DNA from: Acidobacteriota bacterium | GTDB lineage: Bacteria; Acidobacteriota; Terriglobia; Terriglobales; Acidobacteriaceae | Direction: 5' to 3' | Assembly (NCBI GenBank): GCA_021851335.1 | Contig: JAJZEA010000003.1 | Location: 1 to 64,000 of the forward strand | DNA length: 64,000 bases | In this document: piece by piece, positions 52,894 to 62,605 of the stretch | Layout: every line of letters begins with the position of its first letter | Numbering within the stretch: the first letter of the stretch is position 1 | Translations under genes and position numbers: made by a program | Notes under the pieces: generated by a model | Seen by the model: only the letters and a program-made list of their open reading frames with translations | Told to the model about the DNA's origin: nothing | The model's database searches: none

Positions 52894-55800
52894 ATGCTTC
52901 GCTGGCTGGCCAATGGGCGGCCTGGATGGCTGTTGCTGCTTGTGTGCCTCTTTGTTCCGTTGACGGGCGCGGCGCAGTCCGGTACCGGAGCGCTGGCCGG
53001 AACGCTCACCGATTCTCGGAGTCGGCCGCTCGCCGATGCCACGGTCATACTACGAAACTCCGCAGCCAATGTAACCGCCACGGCTACCACTAATCGCAAA
53101 GGCGTCTATCACCTCACCGGGCTGGTCCCAGGCGAGTACAGGCTGGAGGCGACGGTCGATCTGCTGGGCCATGCGGAACTGGATGGAATTGAGATTATTG
53201 CTGGTCACACAACGAGGATGCAGGCCGCACTCAATCTGGTTGTCTCCGCGCCGCGCTCGATTGCGATAGCTCCAGAGGAAGACTCGGGAGTCGATCCGGT
53301 CGAGCCTGCCGTGACTTCCACGCTGACCGGTCAGCAGCTCACCGCTCTACCGGCTCGTGAGCACGACTGGGTGGCGATTGCCGCTACTACCCCCGCTGCC
53401 AACCCCAGCAATCCGCCGCCCCCGGACTATTCGCTGGGTGGCTCGCTTGAAGCCGATTCTGCCAATCAGACGGTCACGATTGGAGGTAGTCCGCGGCAAG
53501 CCTCGACCACGGTCGACGGTGTACGCACTCCGGTTGGCTTTCAGCGCGGAGGAAATAATCAGGGACGTACGGAGCAGACGCTCGGCGAGTCGGCTGTGAT
53601 GACGCTCAGCGCGCGCCGCGGTCTGGCCGGTGCGGATCAGGCGCGTGGTGACGGCAGCGGCGTCGATCTCTTTACCCAGCACGGGCGCAACGGACTTCAC
53701 GGGCAGTTCTTCTTCAACACGCGCAACAGCGCCTGGGGCGCGCTCAATCCTTATACTCAGCGGCTTGCACTCACTGCGCCTGCCACGCCAACCACCATCG
53801 TCCAGTACACGCCGGTCAACTTCAGTCCGCCCTGGAGCCGGGAAGCCGTTGGGGTGGGCGTTGGGCGCCAGATTATTCGTCGCAGCTTGTGGGGCTTTGC
53901 CTCGTTTGACGGCCTCTGGCGCAATGATCCAGCGATGGCCACCGTTCGTGAACCGGCCAACTTCTTCCTTCAGCCCACGAACGAGAATCTGGCCATCTTC
54001 GGTGCTCGCACCGGCATCGGGGGAGCCACGCTTTTTGAGCAGGAGGTTGCTTCATACTCCGGCTGGCTTACGCAGTTCACCGGACTTCTCGGCCAGGTGC
54101 CACGCACCGCTCACCAATATCAGGGATTTCTCCGTCTCGACTGGCAGCCTACCGAACGACAGCACATTGACACCGAGATCAACCTTGCCAGCTTTATCTC
54201 ACCTTCCGGCGCGCTGGGCAGCACCATAGAAACCTATGGTGGACATAGCTTCGGCGACATGAGTCGCAAAGATGGATGGGTTATCATCCAGCACGAAAAA
54301 TTCTTTACCTCGAATCTGCTCAACGTGTTAGGTGGCCAGTGGAATCGCCACATCCTCAGCGTCATCCCATCGGCACCTTCTTCACTGGAATCGACATTGA
54401 TTGCTACGTCCTCGGGTCGCCTGCCCGAGATGATGGCCGACTCGCGCTATGGATTTGTTCTCGGTTCGCCGGCACGGCTGGTTGGCTCGCGCTACCCGGA
54501 TGAACAATCGTTTCTCGGCATCGATACGCTGAGCTGGGTGCATGGCGCGCATCTGGTCAAACTGGGAGCGAGCTTTGATCACATTGCCGACACTACGAAC
54601 GGTGTCTACAACCAGAACGGCACTTACGATTATGCAACGCTGCTGAATTTCATTTCCGATGTGGCGAGCTTTCAAAAGTACGGCATCAACGGCGTCCAGA
54701 ATCCTTTTCAGAGTCAGCACAACTGCGACCCATCGGGCAAGAGTCTGGGCTATCTGCCCTGCTATACATGGTTCAAGCAGCAGCTTGGACCTTCCACGTG
54801 GACGCTGAGCACCAATGATCTGGCCGGCTTTTTCACGGAGCAGTGGCAGCCCAAACCCTGGCTCACGCTTTCGCTTGGAGGACGCGTCGAGGCTGAACAG
54901 CTTCCACCACCCATTCCCGCCGTCGCGAACGCAGACCTTCCCCAGACCACCAAGCTTCCGCCGATTGAATACAACTGGGAACCGCGATTTGGTCTTGCCT
55001 GGTCGCCTTTTCACTCGACCGTGCTGCGCCTTGGGGCTGGTCTTTACTACGGACGCATCGACAACTCCGCGGCCCTGGGCGCGCTGACCCAGACAGGGTC
55101 GCAAAACGGTGATCTGCAATACTTCTTCAAGTCCACCGACCTCGGCGCGCCGCCGTTTCCCTATGCTTTTTCTGCTCCGCCCCAAACCGCGGTCAAGCCA
55201 GGCGCGGTGTTTTTTGCCCCCAACTTCCGATTGCAGGAAGTCGATCAGGGCATCGTCAGCCTGGGTCAATCTCTGCCTGGCAACTGGCAGATTGAACTGA
55301 GTGCTCTGGCCAGCCTTGGTCGTCGCCTGCCGGTCTCGATCGACACCAACATCGATTCGACACAGGGTTCACAGACCATCACCTACGGCGTCGTGGACGC
55401 GCTGGGCGCCGGCCCGATCAAGACATCGCAGATCACCGTCCCGTTCTTTTCTGCACGCCTCAATCCCAACTATCAGCAGATTGACGCTATTGAGAGCCGC
55501 TCCAATTCCAAGTACGATGCAGCGATGATTCGCGTCCTACGCTTCGGACGGAACGGCCTTAGCCTTCGAGCACATTATCTTTATGCTCATGCGACGGATT
55601 GGAATCCGAACGAAACCGGCTACGTTCAGGTGAATGGCGTTCTGGACCCCACGAATTTTGGCCTGGAGTATGGCACTTCCGGGTTGGATATTCGCCACTC
55701 TGCCATGGCCATGCTGCTTTGGGAGTCTCGATGGAACGGAGCGGACTGGGCACGCCGCGCCTTTGCGAACTGGAGCATCTCGGGCGTTGGCCAGTTTCGA

Positions 55801-56244
55801 TCAGGACTTCCGTACACCATGCGTGTTGGCGGCTACTTGCCAGGCTTTTACACGCAGTCACGGGCGCTGATCGAAGGAGTTGGCCCTGGACTGAACGGAT
55901 CCGGCGGCGACAATCGGCTCTACTCGGTGGGTCGCAATACCTACCGCTATCCGGAGACCTATACTGCGGATTTTCGTCTGGGAAAGCGACTCATCTTCCG
56001 AGGTGATCGCGAGCTAGAGTTCCTTGCAGAAAGCTTTAATTTATTCAACCATGAGAACGTCACATGGATTGAAACTACGGGCTACTACATTAGTCGCGGC
56101 AGCGCCACTGGGGGCTTGCCAACGCTCAACTTTCTCACGGGACTCAAAGTGAATTCCGTCGAATTTGGCAAGCCGCTGATTGTGAACGGCAGCAACTACT
56201 TTCGCCCGCGAGAGCTGCAAATCGGTGTTCGCGCGCGTTTTTGA
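52894..56244 (+). CDS. Oar-like TonB-dependent receptor
   Basis: A large outer-membrane protein of about 1,116 residues. After a signal peptide (LLLLVCLFVPLTGAAQ) comes a carboxypeptidase-regulatory (CnaB-like) domain: GTGALAGTLTDSRSRPLADATV, then GVYHLTGLVPGEYRLEATV. A plug-like region (DSANQTVTIGGSPRQASTTVDGV) and a long beta barrel ending in RARF follow. The architecture matches Oar-type receptors of Acidobacteria; ligand unknown. The frame is open from a TTG at 52768, but the ATG at 52894 places the signal peptide directly at the N-terminus; the Arg-rich upstream stretch could be real if TTG is used. No TonB/ExbBD genes are nearby. Confidence 0.9.
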   Translation: MLRWLANGRPGWLLLLVCLFVPLTGAAQSGTGALAGTLTDSRSRPLADATVILRNSAANVTATATTNRKGVYHLTGLVPGEYRLEATVDLLGHAELDGIEIIAGHTTRMQAALNLVVSAPRSIAIAPEEDSGVDPVEPAVTSTLTGQQLTALPAREHDWVAIAATTPAANPSNPPPPDYSLGGSLEADSANQTVTIGGSPRQASTTVDGVRTPVGFQRGGNNQGRTEQTLGESAVMTLSARRGLAGADQARGDGSGVDLFTQHGRNGLHGQFFFNTRNSAWGALNPYTQRLALTAPATPTTIVQYTPVNFSPPWSREAVGVGVGRQIIRRSLWGFASFDGLWRNDPAMATVREPANFFLQPTNENLAIFGARTGIGGATLFEQEVASYSGWLTQFTGLLGQVPRTAHQYQGFLRLDWQPTERQHIDTEINLASFISPSGALGSTIETYGGHSFGDMSRKDGWVIIQHEKFFTSNLLNVLGGQWNRHILSVIPSAPSSLESTLIATSSGRLPEMMADSRYGFVLGSPARLVGSRYPDEQSFLGIDTLSWVHGAHLVKLGASFDHIADTTNGVYNQNGTYDYATLLNFISDVASFQKYGINGVQNPFQSQHNCDPSGKSLGYLPCYTWFKQQLGPSTWTLSTNDLAGFFTEQWQPKPWLTLSLGGRVEAEQLPPPIPAVANADLPQTTKLPPIEYNWEPRFGLAWSPFHSTVLRLGAGLYYGRIDNSAALGALTQTGSQNGDLQYFFKSTDLGAPPFPYAFSAPPQTAVKPGAVFFAPNFRLQEVDQGIVSLGQSLPGNWQIELSALASLGRRLPVSIDTNIDSTQGSQTITYGVVDALGAGPIKTSQITVPFFSARLNPNYQQIDAIESRSNSKYDAAMIRVLRFGRNGLSLRAHYLYAHATDWNPNETGYVQVNGVLDPTNFGLEYGTSGLDIRHSAMAMLLWESRWNGADWARRAFANWSISGVGQFRSGLPYTMRVGGYLPGFYTQSRALIEGVGPGLNGSGGDNRLYSVGRNTYRYPETYTADFRLGKRLIFRGDRELEFLAESFNLFNHENVTWIETTGYYISRGSATGGLPTLNFLTGLKVNSVEFGKPLIVNGSNYFRPRELQIGVRARF

Positions 56245-56279
56245 AGTGTTCGTGCGTTTGTGCTCAGATTCGTCGTTGT

Positions 56280-56750
56280 TCAGCTTGTGTGATCGAGCAG
56301 AATCTTCCATCCATCAGCACCTTTGCGCCAAACAAGGCTGAAGACTCCGTCATCCTTTGTACTCGCGCCCTTTACGGTTCGGTCAAGGTGAAAACGTCCC
56401 GTTACTACCGCGTACTCGACCGTGCCTGTTGAGCTGGGCAGCAGACGAATCGAAAGCTCGCCGAAGGCGAGTGTGCCCATCTGAGCTTTGTCTGCATACG
56501 CCTTGCGGTAGCGCTCCAGGATCGGCGCATAGCCATGCGCGATGGTGCTGCCGATAAAGGTCGTCTGTGGAGAGTTTTCATAGCCCTTGAGGAAACCTGG
56601 AATATCCCCGCGATTCCAGGCAGTCACCTGGGCCGCCATCACCGCGCGAATCGCGCTTACATCGTCTGCGGCCGCCTGCTGAGCAAACGCAGGAATACAA
56701 GCGAAAAGAACGACACAAACCACTATCCAGCCAATCCACCGTGCGCGCAT
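56280..56750 (-). CDS. Exported NTF2/SnoaL-like protein
   Basis: A 156-residue protein with a signal peptide (RARWIGWIVVCVVLFACIPAFAQQ). The mature part resembles the DUF4440/SnoaL nuclear-transport-factor-2 fold: DVSAIRAVMAAQVTAWNRGDI, YENSPQTTFIG, VTGRFHLDRT and the terminal FSLVWRKGADGWKILLDHTS. Such domains bind small hydrophobic molecules or act in catalysis; the role here is unknown. The ATG at 56750 starts the signal peptide; the longer frame overlaps the divergent molybdopterin gene. Confidence 0.88.
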   Translation of the reverse strand: MRARWIGWIVVCVVLFACIPAFAQQAAADDVSAIRAVMAAQVTAWNRGDIPGFLKGYENSPQTTFIGSTIAHGYAPILERYRKAYADKAQMGTLAFGELSIRLLPSSTGTVEYAVVTGRFHLDRTVKGASTKDDGVFSLVWRKGADGWKILLDHTS

Positions 56751-56784
56751 GGCAATCCCTCCAAACTGAGAATAGAATGCCACT

Positions 56785-58962
56785 ATGTCAGCCCTACCCA
56801 CGACCACGCAATCCTCATCTCTGCGCGTAGTACACACGGTTTGCTCGCATGACTGCCCGGATTCGTGCGCCGTGCTGGTTACGGTCAATGAAACAGGCCG
56901 CGCGGTCAAGGTTGTCGGCGATCCATCGCACCCCGTCACGCAAGGATTTCTATGTGGCAAGGTAGCCAAATATCTGGACCGCGTCTATTCTCCTCAGCGT
57001 GTTCTCTATCCCCTCAAGCGGAAGTCCGGCGCAGCCAAGCAATTATCGAACGCGCACGACAGTTCATCGTTTGAGCGCGTCTCCTGGGATCAGGCGCTGG
57101 ATGAAATCGCCGAGCGACTGCGTCTTACGGCTGAGCGTTATGGCCCGGAATCGATCCTGCCCTATAGCTATGCCGGCACCATGGGTCTGCTTGGTTATGG
57201 TTCGATGGACCGCCGATTCTTTCATCGTCTCGGAGCCTCGCAGCTTGATCGCACGATTTGCGCCGAGGCCGGTGGGCAGGCATGGAATCTCGTCTATGGC
57301 CGCAAGCTCGGGACTCGCAATGAAGACTTTACCCATGCAAAGCTGATCCTTGCATGGGGCGCCAATATTCACGGCAACAACATTCATCTCTGGCCGTTTG
57401 TTGAACAGGCTCGACGAAGCGGAGCGCGGCTTGTCGTCATCGACCCCTATCGTACGCGCACCGCAGGTCTTGCCGATTGGCACATCGCCATTCGCCCCGG
57501 AACGGACGCAGCGCTCGCACTGGGCATGATGCATGTCATTCTGCGCGACGGACTGGAAGATCGCTCGTACATCGACGAGATGACGTACGGTTTCGCTGCC
57601 CTTGCAGAGCGCGTTCGCGAATACACGCCTGAGCGCGTTGCGTCCTGGACCGGCATGCGCGCTGCTGAAATTGAGCAGCTTGCCCGCGAATATGCATCCA
57701 CAAGCCCAGCCGCGATACGCCTGAATTACGGTGTGCAGCGCTCGGAGAATGGCGGCACAGCCGTACGCGCCATCGCCATGCTGCCGGCGCTCGTCGGCTC
57801 CTGGCGCGAACGTGGTGGCGGCGCACAACTTTCGCTTTCCGGTGGTTTTCAGTGGAATCGTTCCGCGCTCGAACGACCTGATCTGATGCTTGCTTCGCCA
57901 CTCGGACGCACGTCGCGTGTCGTCAACATGTCGCGGCTGGGTCACGCACTCACCGCGCTGGGCTGCGACCCTGACGACCCCGGCAACGGTCCGCCAGTTC
58001 ACGCTTTGATTGTCTACAACTCCAACCCCGGTGCGGTTGCGCCCAATCAAAATCTCGTTCGGCGTGGCCTTCAGCGCAACGATCTTTTTACCGTTGTTCA
58101 TGAGCAGTTTCTTACCGACACCACCGACTTCGCCGACTATGTGTTGCCCGCAACCACGTTTCTGGAGCACGAGGAGATTCAGGGAGCTTACGGTCACAAC
58201 TTCGTCCAGCACTCTGCTCAGGCTATTACTGCGTTGGGTGAGGCGCGCTCGAATGTCTGGCTCTTTACGCAGCTTGCCGCACGCATGGGCTTCGATGAGC
58301 CGTGCTTTCGCGACACGCCGCGCCAGATGATGCAGCAGGCGCTGGACCCGGACGAAAGCGGCCTCTCGCGTAATCCTGGCATGGCGCATATTTCGTTGGA
58401 TTCGCTGGCGAGCGAGGGATACATCGCGCTCCGGTTCGACGCGAAGCCGGATGCGCTGCCGTTCGAAAGCGGTGCGCTGGAGACGCCAAGTGGCAAAGTC
58501 GAGTTCTACTCTGACCAACTGGCCGCCGCTGGCCTTGATCCGCTGCCCGCTTTTGTCGCGCCCACTGAATCCCGGCACAGTGTGGCAGCGGAGAAGTTCC
58601 CGCTTGAATTTTTGCCTCGCAAAGCTGACCACTACATGAACAGCACGTTTGCGAATCTCGATGGCCACCGTCGCATGGAATCAGCCACAGCGCAAAAGCT
58701 TGAAATCCATCCCGAAGACGCCGCAGCGCGTGGCATTGTCGATGGCGATCGAGTGTGCGTGTGGAATGATCGAGGCTCCATCACGCTTGTTGCCAGCATC
58801 TCTTCACGCATTGTCTCTGGCGTCGTCAGCGCGCGGCTGGACTGGGGCAAACTCAGCTCAGACGGCCAGAATGTGAACGCCCTCACCAGCGAACGGCTCA
58901 CCGATATCGGTGCGGCTGCCACGTTTTATTCGACGCTGGTCGAGGTGACGCGCCTGACCTGA
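56785..58962 (+). CDS. Molybdopterin-dependent oxidoreductase
   Basis: A 725-residue DMSO-reductase-family enzyme binding bis-MGD and one 4Fe-4S cluster. The N-terminal cluster cysteines are C20, C24, C28 and C57 (CX3CX3CX28C: VCSHDCPDSC, then GFLCGKV). Molybdopterin-binding segments include LAWGANIHGNNIH, VIDPYRTRTAG, LIVYNSNPGAVAPN and a C-terminal MopB domain (IVDGDRVCVWNDRG). There is no Tat signal, so it is likely cytosolic. No electron-transfer or membrane-anchor subunit is adjacent, and the substrate and Mo ligand are not clear by eye. Confidence 0.93.
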   Translation: MSALPTTTQSSSLRVVHTVCSHDCPDSCAVLVTVNETGRAVKVVGDPSHPVTQGFLCGKVAKYLDRVYSPQRVLYPLKRKSGAAKQLSNAHDSSSFERVSWDQALDEIAERLRLTAERYGPESILPYSYAGTMGLLGYGSMDRRFFHRLGASQLDRTICAEAGGQAWNLVYGRKLGTRNEDFTHAKLILAWGANIHGNNIHLWPFVEQARRSGARLVVIDPYRTRTAGLADWHIAIRPGTDAALALGMMHVILRDGLEDRSYIDEMTYGFAALAERVREYTPERVASWTGMRAAEIEQLAREYASTSPAAIRLNYGVQRSENGGTAVRAIAMLPALVGSWRERGGGAQLSLSGGFQWNRSALERPDLMLASPLGRTSRVVNMSRLGHALTALGCDPDDPGNGPPVHALIVYNSNPGAVAPNQNLVRRGLQRNDLFTVVHEQFLTDTTDFADYVLPATTFLEHEEIQGAYGHNFVQHSAQAITALGEARSNVWLFTQLAARMGFDEPCFRDTPRQMMQQALDPDESGLSRNPGMAHISLDSLASEGYIALRFDAKPDALPFESGALETPSGKVEFYSDQLAAAGLDPLPAFVAPTESRHSVAAEKFPLEFLPRKADHYMNSTFANLDGHRRMESATAQKLEIHPEDAAARGIVDGDRVCVWNDRGSITLVASISSRIVSGVVSARLDWGKLSSDGQNVNALTSERLTDIGAAATFYSTLVEVTRLT

Positions 58963-59163
58963 GTTCTTACTGCAACCGAATAGCCGAGGCACTTGAAACT
59001 GCGCGCAGGCATTTGGGTCAACATGCTCTTTGGCCTCGTAAGGTGCTCGCCGGAGCAATCTGGAAAAGAGTGGATAGAAATCGATTTTCTCCCGCCTTGT
59101 CTTTGTATGGAGAATCAGCTAGACTTGCGCCCTATAAAGATCTTTCGCAAGTGGAGTTCTCTT

Positions 59164-61068
59164 ATGCACCGTTGTCTACGATCCGCATTCGCTTTGGCGC
59201 CGTTCATCGCCGCTTCGCTTTTGCTTGCGCAGTCGCCCGCGCAACTCACCATTGACGTCGATCACCCTCTGCACTCTGTCAGTCCCACGCTCTATGGCCT
59301 GATGACAGAAGAGATCAACTACTCCTACGATGGCGGCTTGTACCCGGAGATGGTGCGTAACCGCAGCCTTCGCGATGGCGGATGGGAGCAGCAAGACTGG
59401 TTGCTGGTGCAGAACTCCGCAGCAGGCGCAACCATGAGCATGGATAAGACCACCGGCCCATCCGCCGCGCTTACCAACAGCCTGAAGCTCAGTGTCACGG
59501 ATGCATCGCCTGCCGATCCTGCGGGCGTACGGAACAACGGCTTCTGGGGCTATCCGTTGCAGCCCAATACCACCTACACTGGCTCGCTTTACGCCAAGGC
59601 AGATGCCTCTGCTCTCGGTGCGCTCACCATCCGCCTTGTGAACAACGCAACGGGCAAAGCTGTAGCCACCGCGATCGTCCCGAATCTTAGCGCAGACTGG
59701 AAGCAGTATTCCTTTACGTTGAAGACAGGAGCTATTGAAGCCTCGGCTGCGAATCATCTCGAACTCACTGTCACCCATCCGGGTACGCTTTGGGTGACGC
59801 TTGTCTCTGTCTTTCCGCCCACGTATCACAATCGTCCGAATGGGGATCGCATCGACCTGATGCAAAAGATGGCTGCGATGCATCCGACATTTCTGCGGTT
59901 TCCCGGCGGCAACTATCTCGAAGGCAACCGACTGGCCGACTGGTACGACTGGAAGAAGACGATCGGTCCGCTCGTCGACCGGCCCACACACGCAAGCCCG
60001 TGGGGTTACCACTCCTCCGATGGGCTTGGTCTGCTGGAGTTCTTTGAGTGGTGCGAAGAACTGCACATGAAGCCGGTTCTTGCGGTATACGCCGGTTATG
60101 CTTTGGAGCATGATCATATTGCGCCGGGCAAGGATCTTGCACCCTTTGTTCAGGACGCTCTGGATGAGATCGAATATGCCATCGGCGGCCCTGATACCCA
60201 ATGGGGCGCCAAGCGCATACATGACGGTCATCCAGCACCCTTTGCGGTTCCCTACGTTGAGATTGGAAACGAAGATGAGTTTGATCGCTCTGGAAGTTAT
60301 GAGGGCCGTTTTGCGCAGTTCTATGACGCGCTCAAGGCAAAGTATCCATCGATCCAGTTGATTGCCACGACACCGGTCAAAAGCCGCAAGCCTGATGTGC
60401 TTGACGATCACTATTACAAGAGCGCGGAAGAATTCTTTGCCGACACGCATCACTATGACAAATCGAATCGTAGCGGCCCCAAGATTTTCGTCGGCGAATA
60501 TGCCACTATGGAAGGCACACCGACGGCGGACTTTGGCGCGGCACTCGGCGATGCGGCCTGGCTCACCGGTCTTGAGCGCAACAGCGATCTTGTCGTGATG
60601 TCCAGCTACGCGCCGATGTTTGTCAACGTGAATCCTGGCGGAATGCAATGGCACCCTGACCTGATCGGCTACGATGGACTTCACAGCTACGGCTCGCCAA
60701 GCTATTACGCGCTTGCCATGTTTGCTGGGCATCTTGGCGATCAGGTGCCGCAGTCGGAGCTCGTCGGTGGTGGCAAGCGTGTTTTTTATTCCGTCACGGA
60801 GCGCAAAGCCGACGGCACGCTCTTTCTGAAGATGGTCAATGCTTCGCCCAAAGCCGAGTTGCTCACGATTCGCCTGGATGGCGCGCGGAGCGTAGCCCCG
60901 ACTGCTAAATTGATGCGTCTCCATGCGGCTTCGCCTGCCGACACCAACTCCATCAGCGAACCCAACCACATCGTTCCATCGGAGAGTACAGTACCCGTCG
61001 CGGGATCTGTCATTCATCACTCGATTCCGGGCTATTCGGTTGAGGTGATGGTGATCTCATCCCGATAG
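59164..61068 (+). CDS. Exported alpha-L-arabinofuranosidase (GH51)
   Basis: A 634-residue secreted enzyme that releases arabinose from plant polysaccharides. A signal peptide (FALAPFIAASLLLAQ) is followed by a carbohydrate-binding-like beta domain (about 100-220) and a TIM barrel with FLRFPGGNYLEGNRLADWYDWK, acid/base E370 in EIGNEDEF and nucleophile E445 in FVGEYAT. A C-terminal beta domain follows. The ATG at 59164 has GGAG 7 bases upstream; the longer frame from 58993 adds 57 residues without features. It hints at plant-litter degradation. Confidence 0.93.
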   Translation: MHRCLRSAFALAPFIAASLLLAQSPAQLTIDVDHPLHSVSPTLYGLMTEEINYSYDGGLYPEMVRNRSLRDGGWEQQDWLLVQNSAAGATMSMDKTTGPSAALTNSLKLSVTDASPADPAGVRNNGFWGYPLQPNTTYTGSLYAKADASALGALTIRLVNNATGKAVATAIVPNLSADWKQYSFTLKTGAIEASAANHLELTVTHPGTLWVTLVSVFPPTYHNRPNGDRIDLMQKMAAMHPTFLRFPGGNYLEGNRLADWYDWKKTIGPLVDRPTHASPWGYHSSDGLGLLEFFEWCEELHMKPVLAVYAGYALEHDHIAPGKDLAPFVQDALDEIEYAIGGPDTQWGAKRIHDGHPAPFAVPYVEIGNEDEFDRSGSYEGRFAQFYDALKAKYPSIQLIATTPVKSRKPDVLDDHYYKSAEEFFADTHHYDKSNRSGPKIFVGEYATMEGTPTADFGAALGDAAWLTGLERNSDLVVMSSYAPMFVNVNPGGMQWHPDLIGYDGLHSYGSPSYYALAMFAGHLGDQVPQSELVGGGKRVFYSVTERKADGTLFLKMVNASPKAELLTIRLDGARSVAPTAKLMRLHAASPADTNSISEPNHIVPSESTVPVAGSVIHHSIPGYSVEVMVISSR

Positions 61069-61124
61069 TCTGGAGCGTCGCAGTCAGATGGCCTGGCTGC
61101 GACAAGACTTCGTACTCCGTAAGC

Positions 61125-61161
61125 AATACCGGCCGCGCAGAGAGTCTGCGCGGCCGGTATT
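61125..61161. terminator. Strong bidirectional terminator
   Basis: AATACCGGCCGCGCAGA, loop GAG, TCTGCGCGGCCGGTATT: a perfect 17-bp stem. It separates the arabinofuranosidase and convergent dnaA genes. Confidence 0.9.
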
Positions 61162-61180
61162 ATTATGAACTTTCGAAGCA

Positions 61181-62605
61181 CTATCCGTTGAGTGTCTCCT
61201 GAAGCTTGTTGATGGTCGCGTTCAGCTCCTTGTCGCTGCGGCGCAACTCATCGATCTTGCTGATCGAGTGCATGACGGTGGTGTGGTGTTTGCCGCCAAA
61301 CTGGCGCCCAATCTCCGGCAGGCTTGCATCGGTCAGATTTTTTGCCAGGAACATGGCAATCTGTCGCGGCACTACCACCTGTCGCGAGTTGTTTTTCTGC
61401 TTCAGTTCGCTGACTCGCATGCCAAAGTTTTCTGCAACGGCTTTCTGGATGGCATCGATCGAGATGCGTCTGGCCTGTGTGTCGATGAACTGCTTCAGGC
61501 ACTGCTGCGTCGTCTGCAGCGTTACCTCCACGCCATTCATCTGTGACCAGGCAAACAGCCGCACCAACGCACCCTCCAACTCACGCACATTGGTCCGCAC
61601 ATTCGACGCGATAAACATTGCGACATCGGTCGGTAGGGCCTTCTGTTCGCTCTCTGCCTTCTTCTGCAGGATGGCGACCTTTGTCTCCAGGTCAGGCGGC
61701 TGGATATCGGCGATCAGCCCCCACTCGAAGCGCGAGCGAAGTCGTTCCTCGATCTCTGCCAACTCCTTTGGCGGCCGATCCGAAGCGATCACAACCTGCT
61801 TCATGCTTTCGTGCAAAGCGTTGAAGGTGTGAAAAAACTCCTCCTGGACGCGCTCCTTTTGCGCTATGAACTGAATGTCGTCGATCAGCAGGACATCCAC
61901 GCTGCGGAAACGATCACGAAAACTGGTCATCCGGTCGTTGCGGATCGAGTTAATCATCTCATTGAGGAACTTTTCAGCCGTAACGTAGTAGAGGCTTGAG
62001 GCGGGCTGCCGACGTTTGACCTCATGACCGATGGCGTGCATCAGATGCGTTTTGCCCAGCCCGACTCCGCCATAAAGAAAAAGCGGATTGTAGGCTTTTC
62101 CCGGACGCTCAGCGGCGGCAAGCGAGGCGGCACGGGCAAACTGATTGCCATTGCCAATTACAAAATTGTCGAAAGTATACCGTGGGTTCAATTGAGCAGC
62201 GGTCGACCAGTCAAAACGTATCTGTTCGGCCTGTGTGGGCGTATTGCGGCGATTGGTGGCGCCTTGCTGCATGGGAGTCGGCATGCGCTCAGACTGTGGC
62301 GCAAAGCCACCGTCTCGGCGCATCTGCGGCAGCGAAGGATCGACCTCTGCGGTGACAAAGATCACTTGATCGATTTCAAGACCAAGCTGATCCATTGCCT
62401 CTTGAATGAGATCGCTGTATTTCTCTGCAATATGCTGGAAGTCCTCAGAGGGAATACGGACATAAAGCATGCGACCAGCAATGTGACTGAAACGAGTGGG
62501 TTTCAGCCATGTTTCAAAAGATTGCCGGACGATCTTCTTCTCAAGAGCCGCCAAAATCTGATTCCACGGATTCACTGCTGTGGCTGGGGCGGGAACAAAT
62601 GACAT
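61181..62605 (-). CDS. dnaA: Chromosomal replication initiator DnaA
   Basis: A 474-residue initiator. Domain I (about 10-90; WNQILAALEKKIVRQSFETWL) is followed by a linker, the AAA+ core with YNPLFLYGGVGLGKTHLMHAIG (Walker A), DVLLIDDIQFIAQKE (Walker B) and the arginine finger region in RLRSRFEWGLIADIQPPDLE, and the DNA-binding domain IV with GRQFGGKHHTTVMHSISKIDEL. The start at 62605 has AAGGAAG 6 bases upstream. It is divergent from rpmH-rnpA-yidD, the conserved order around many bacterial origins. Confidence 0.98.
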   Translation of the reverse strand: MSFVPAPATAVNPWNQILAALEKKIVRQSFETWLKPTRFSHIAGRMLYVRIPSEDFQHIAEKYSDLIQEAMDQLGLEIDQVIFVTAEVDPSLPQMRRDGGFAPQSERMPTPMQQGATNRRNTPTQAEQIRFDWSTAAQLNPRYTFDNFVIGNGNQFARAASLAAAERPGKAYNPLFLYGGVGLGKTHLMHAIGHEVKRRQPASSLYYVTAEKFLNEMINSIRNDRMTSFRDRFRSVDVLLIDDIQFIAQKERVQEEFFHTFNALHESMKQVVIASDRPPKELAEIEERLRSRFEWGLIADIQPPDLETKVAILQKKAESEQKALPTDVAMFIASNVRTNVRELEGALVRLFAWSQMNGVEVTLQTTQQCLKQFIDTQARRISIDAIQKAVAENFGMRVSELKQKNNSRQVVVPRQIAMFLAKNLTDASLPEIGRQFGGKHHTTVMHSISKIDELRRSDKELNATINKLQETLNG

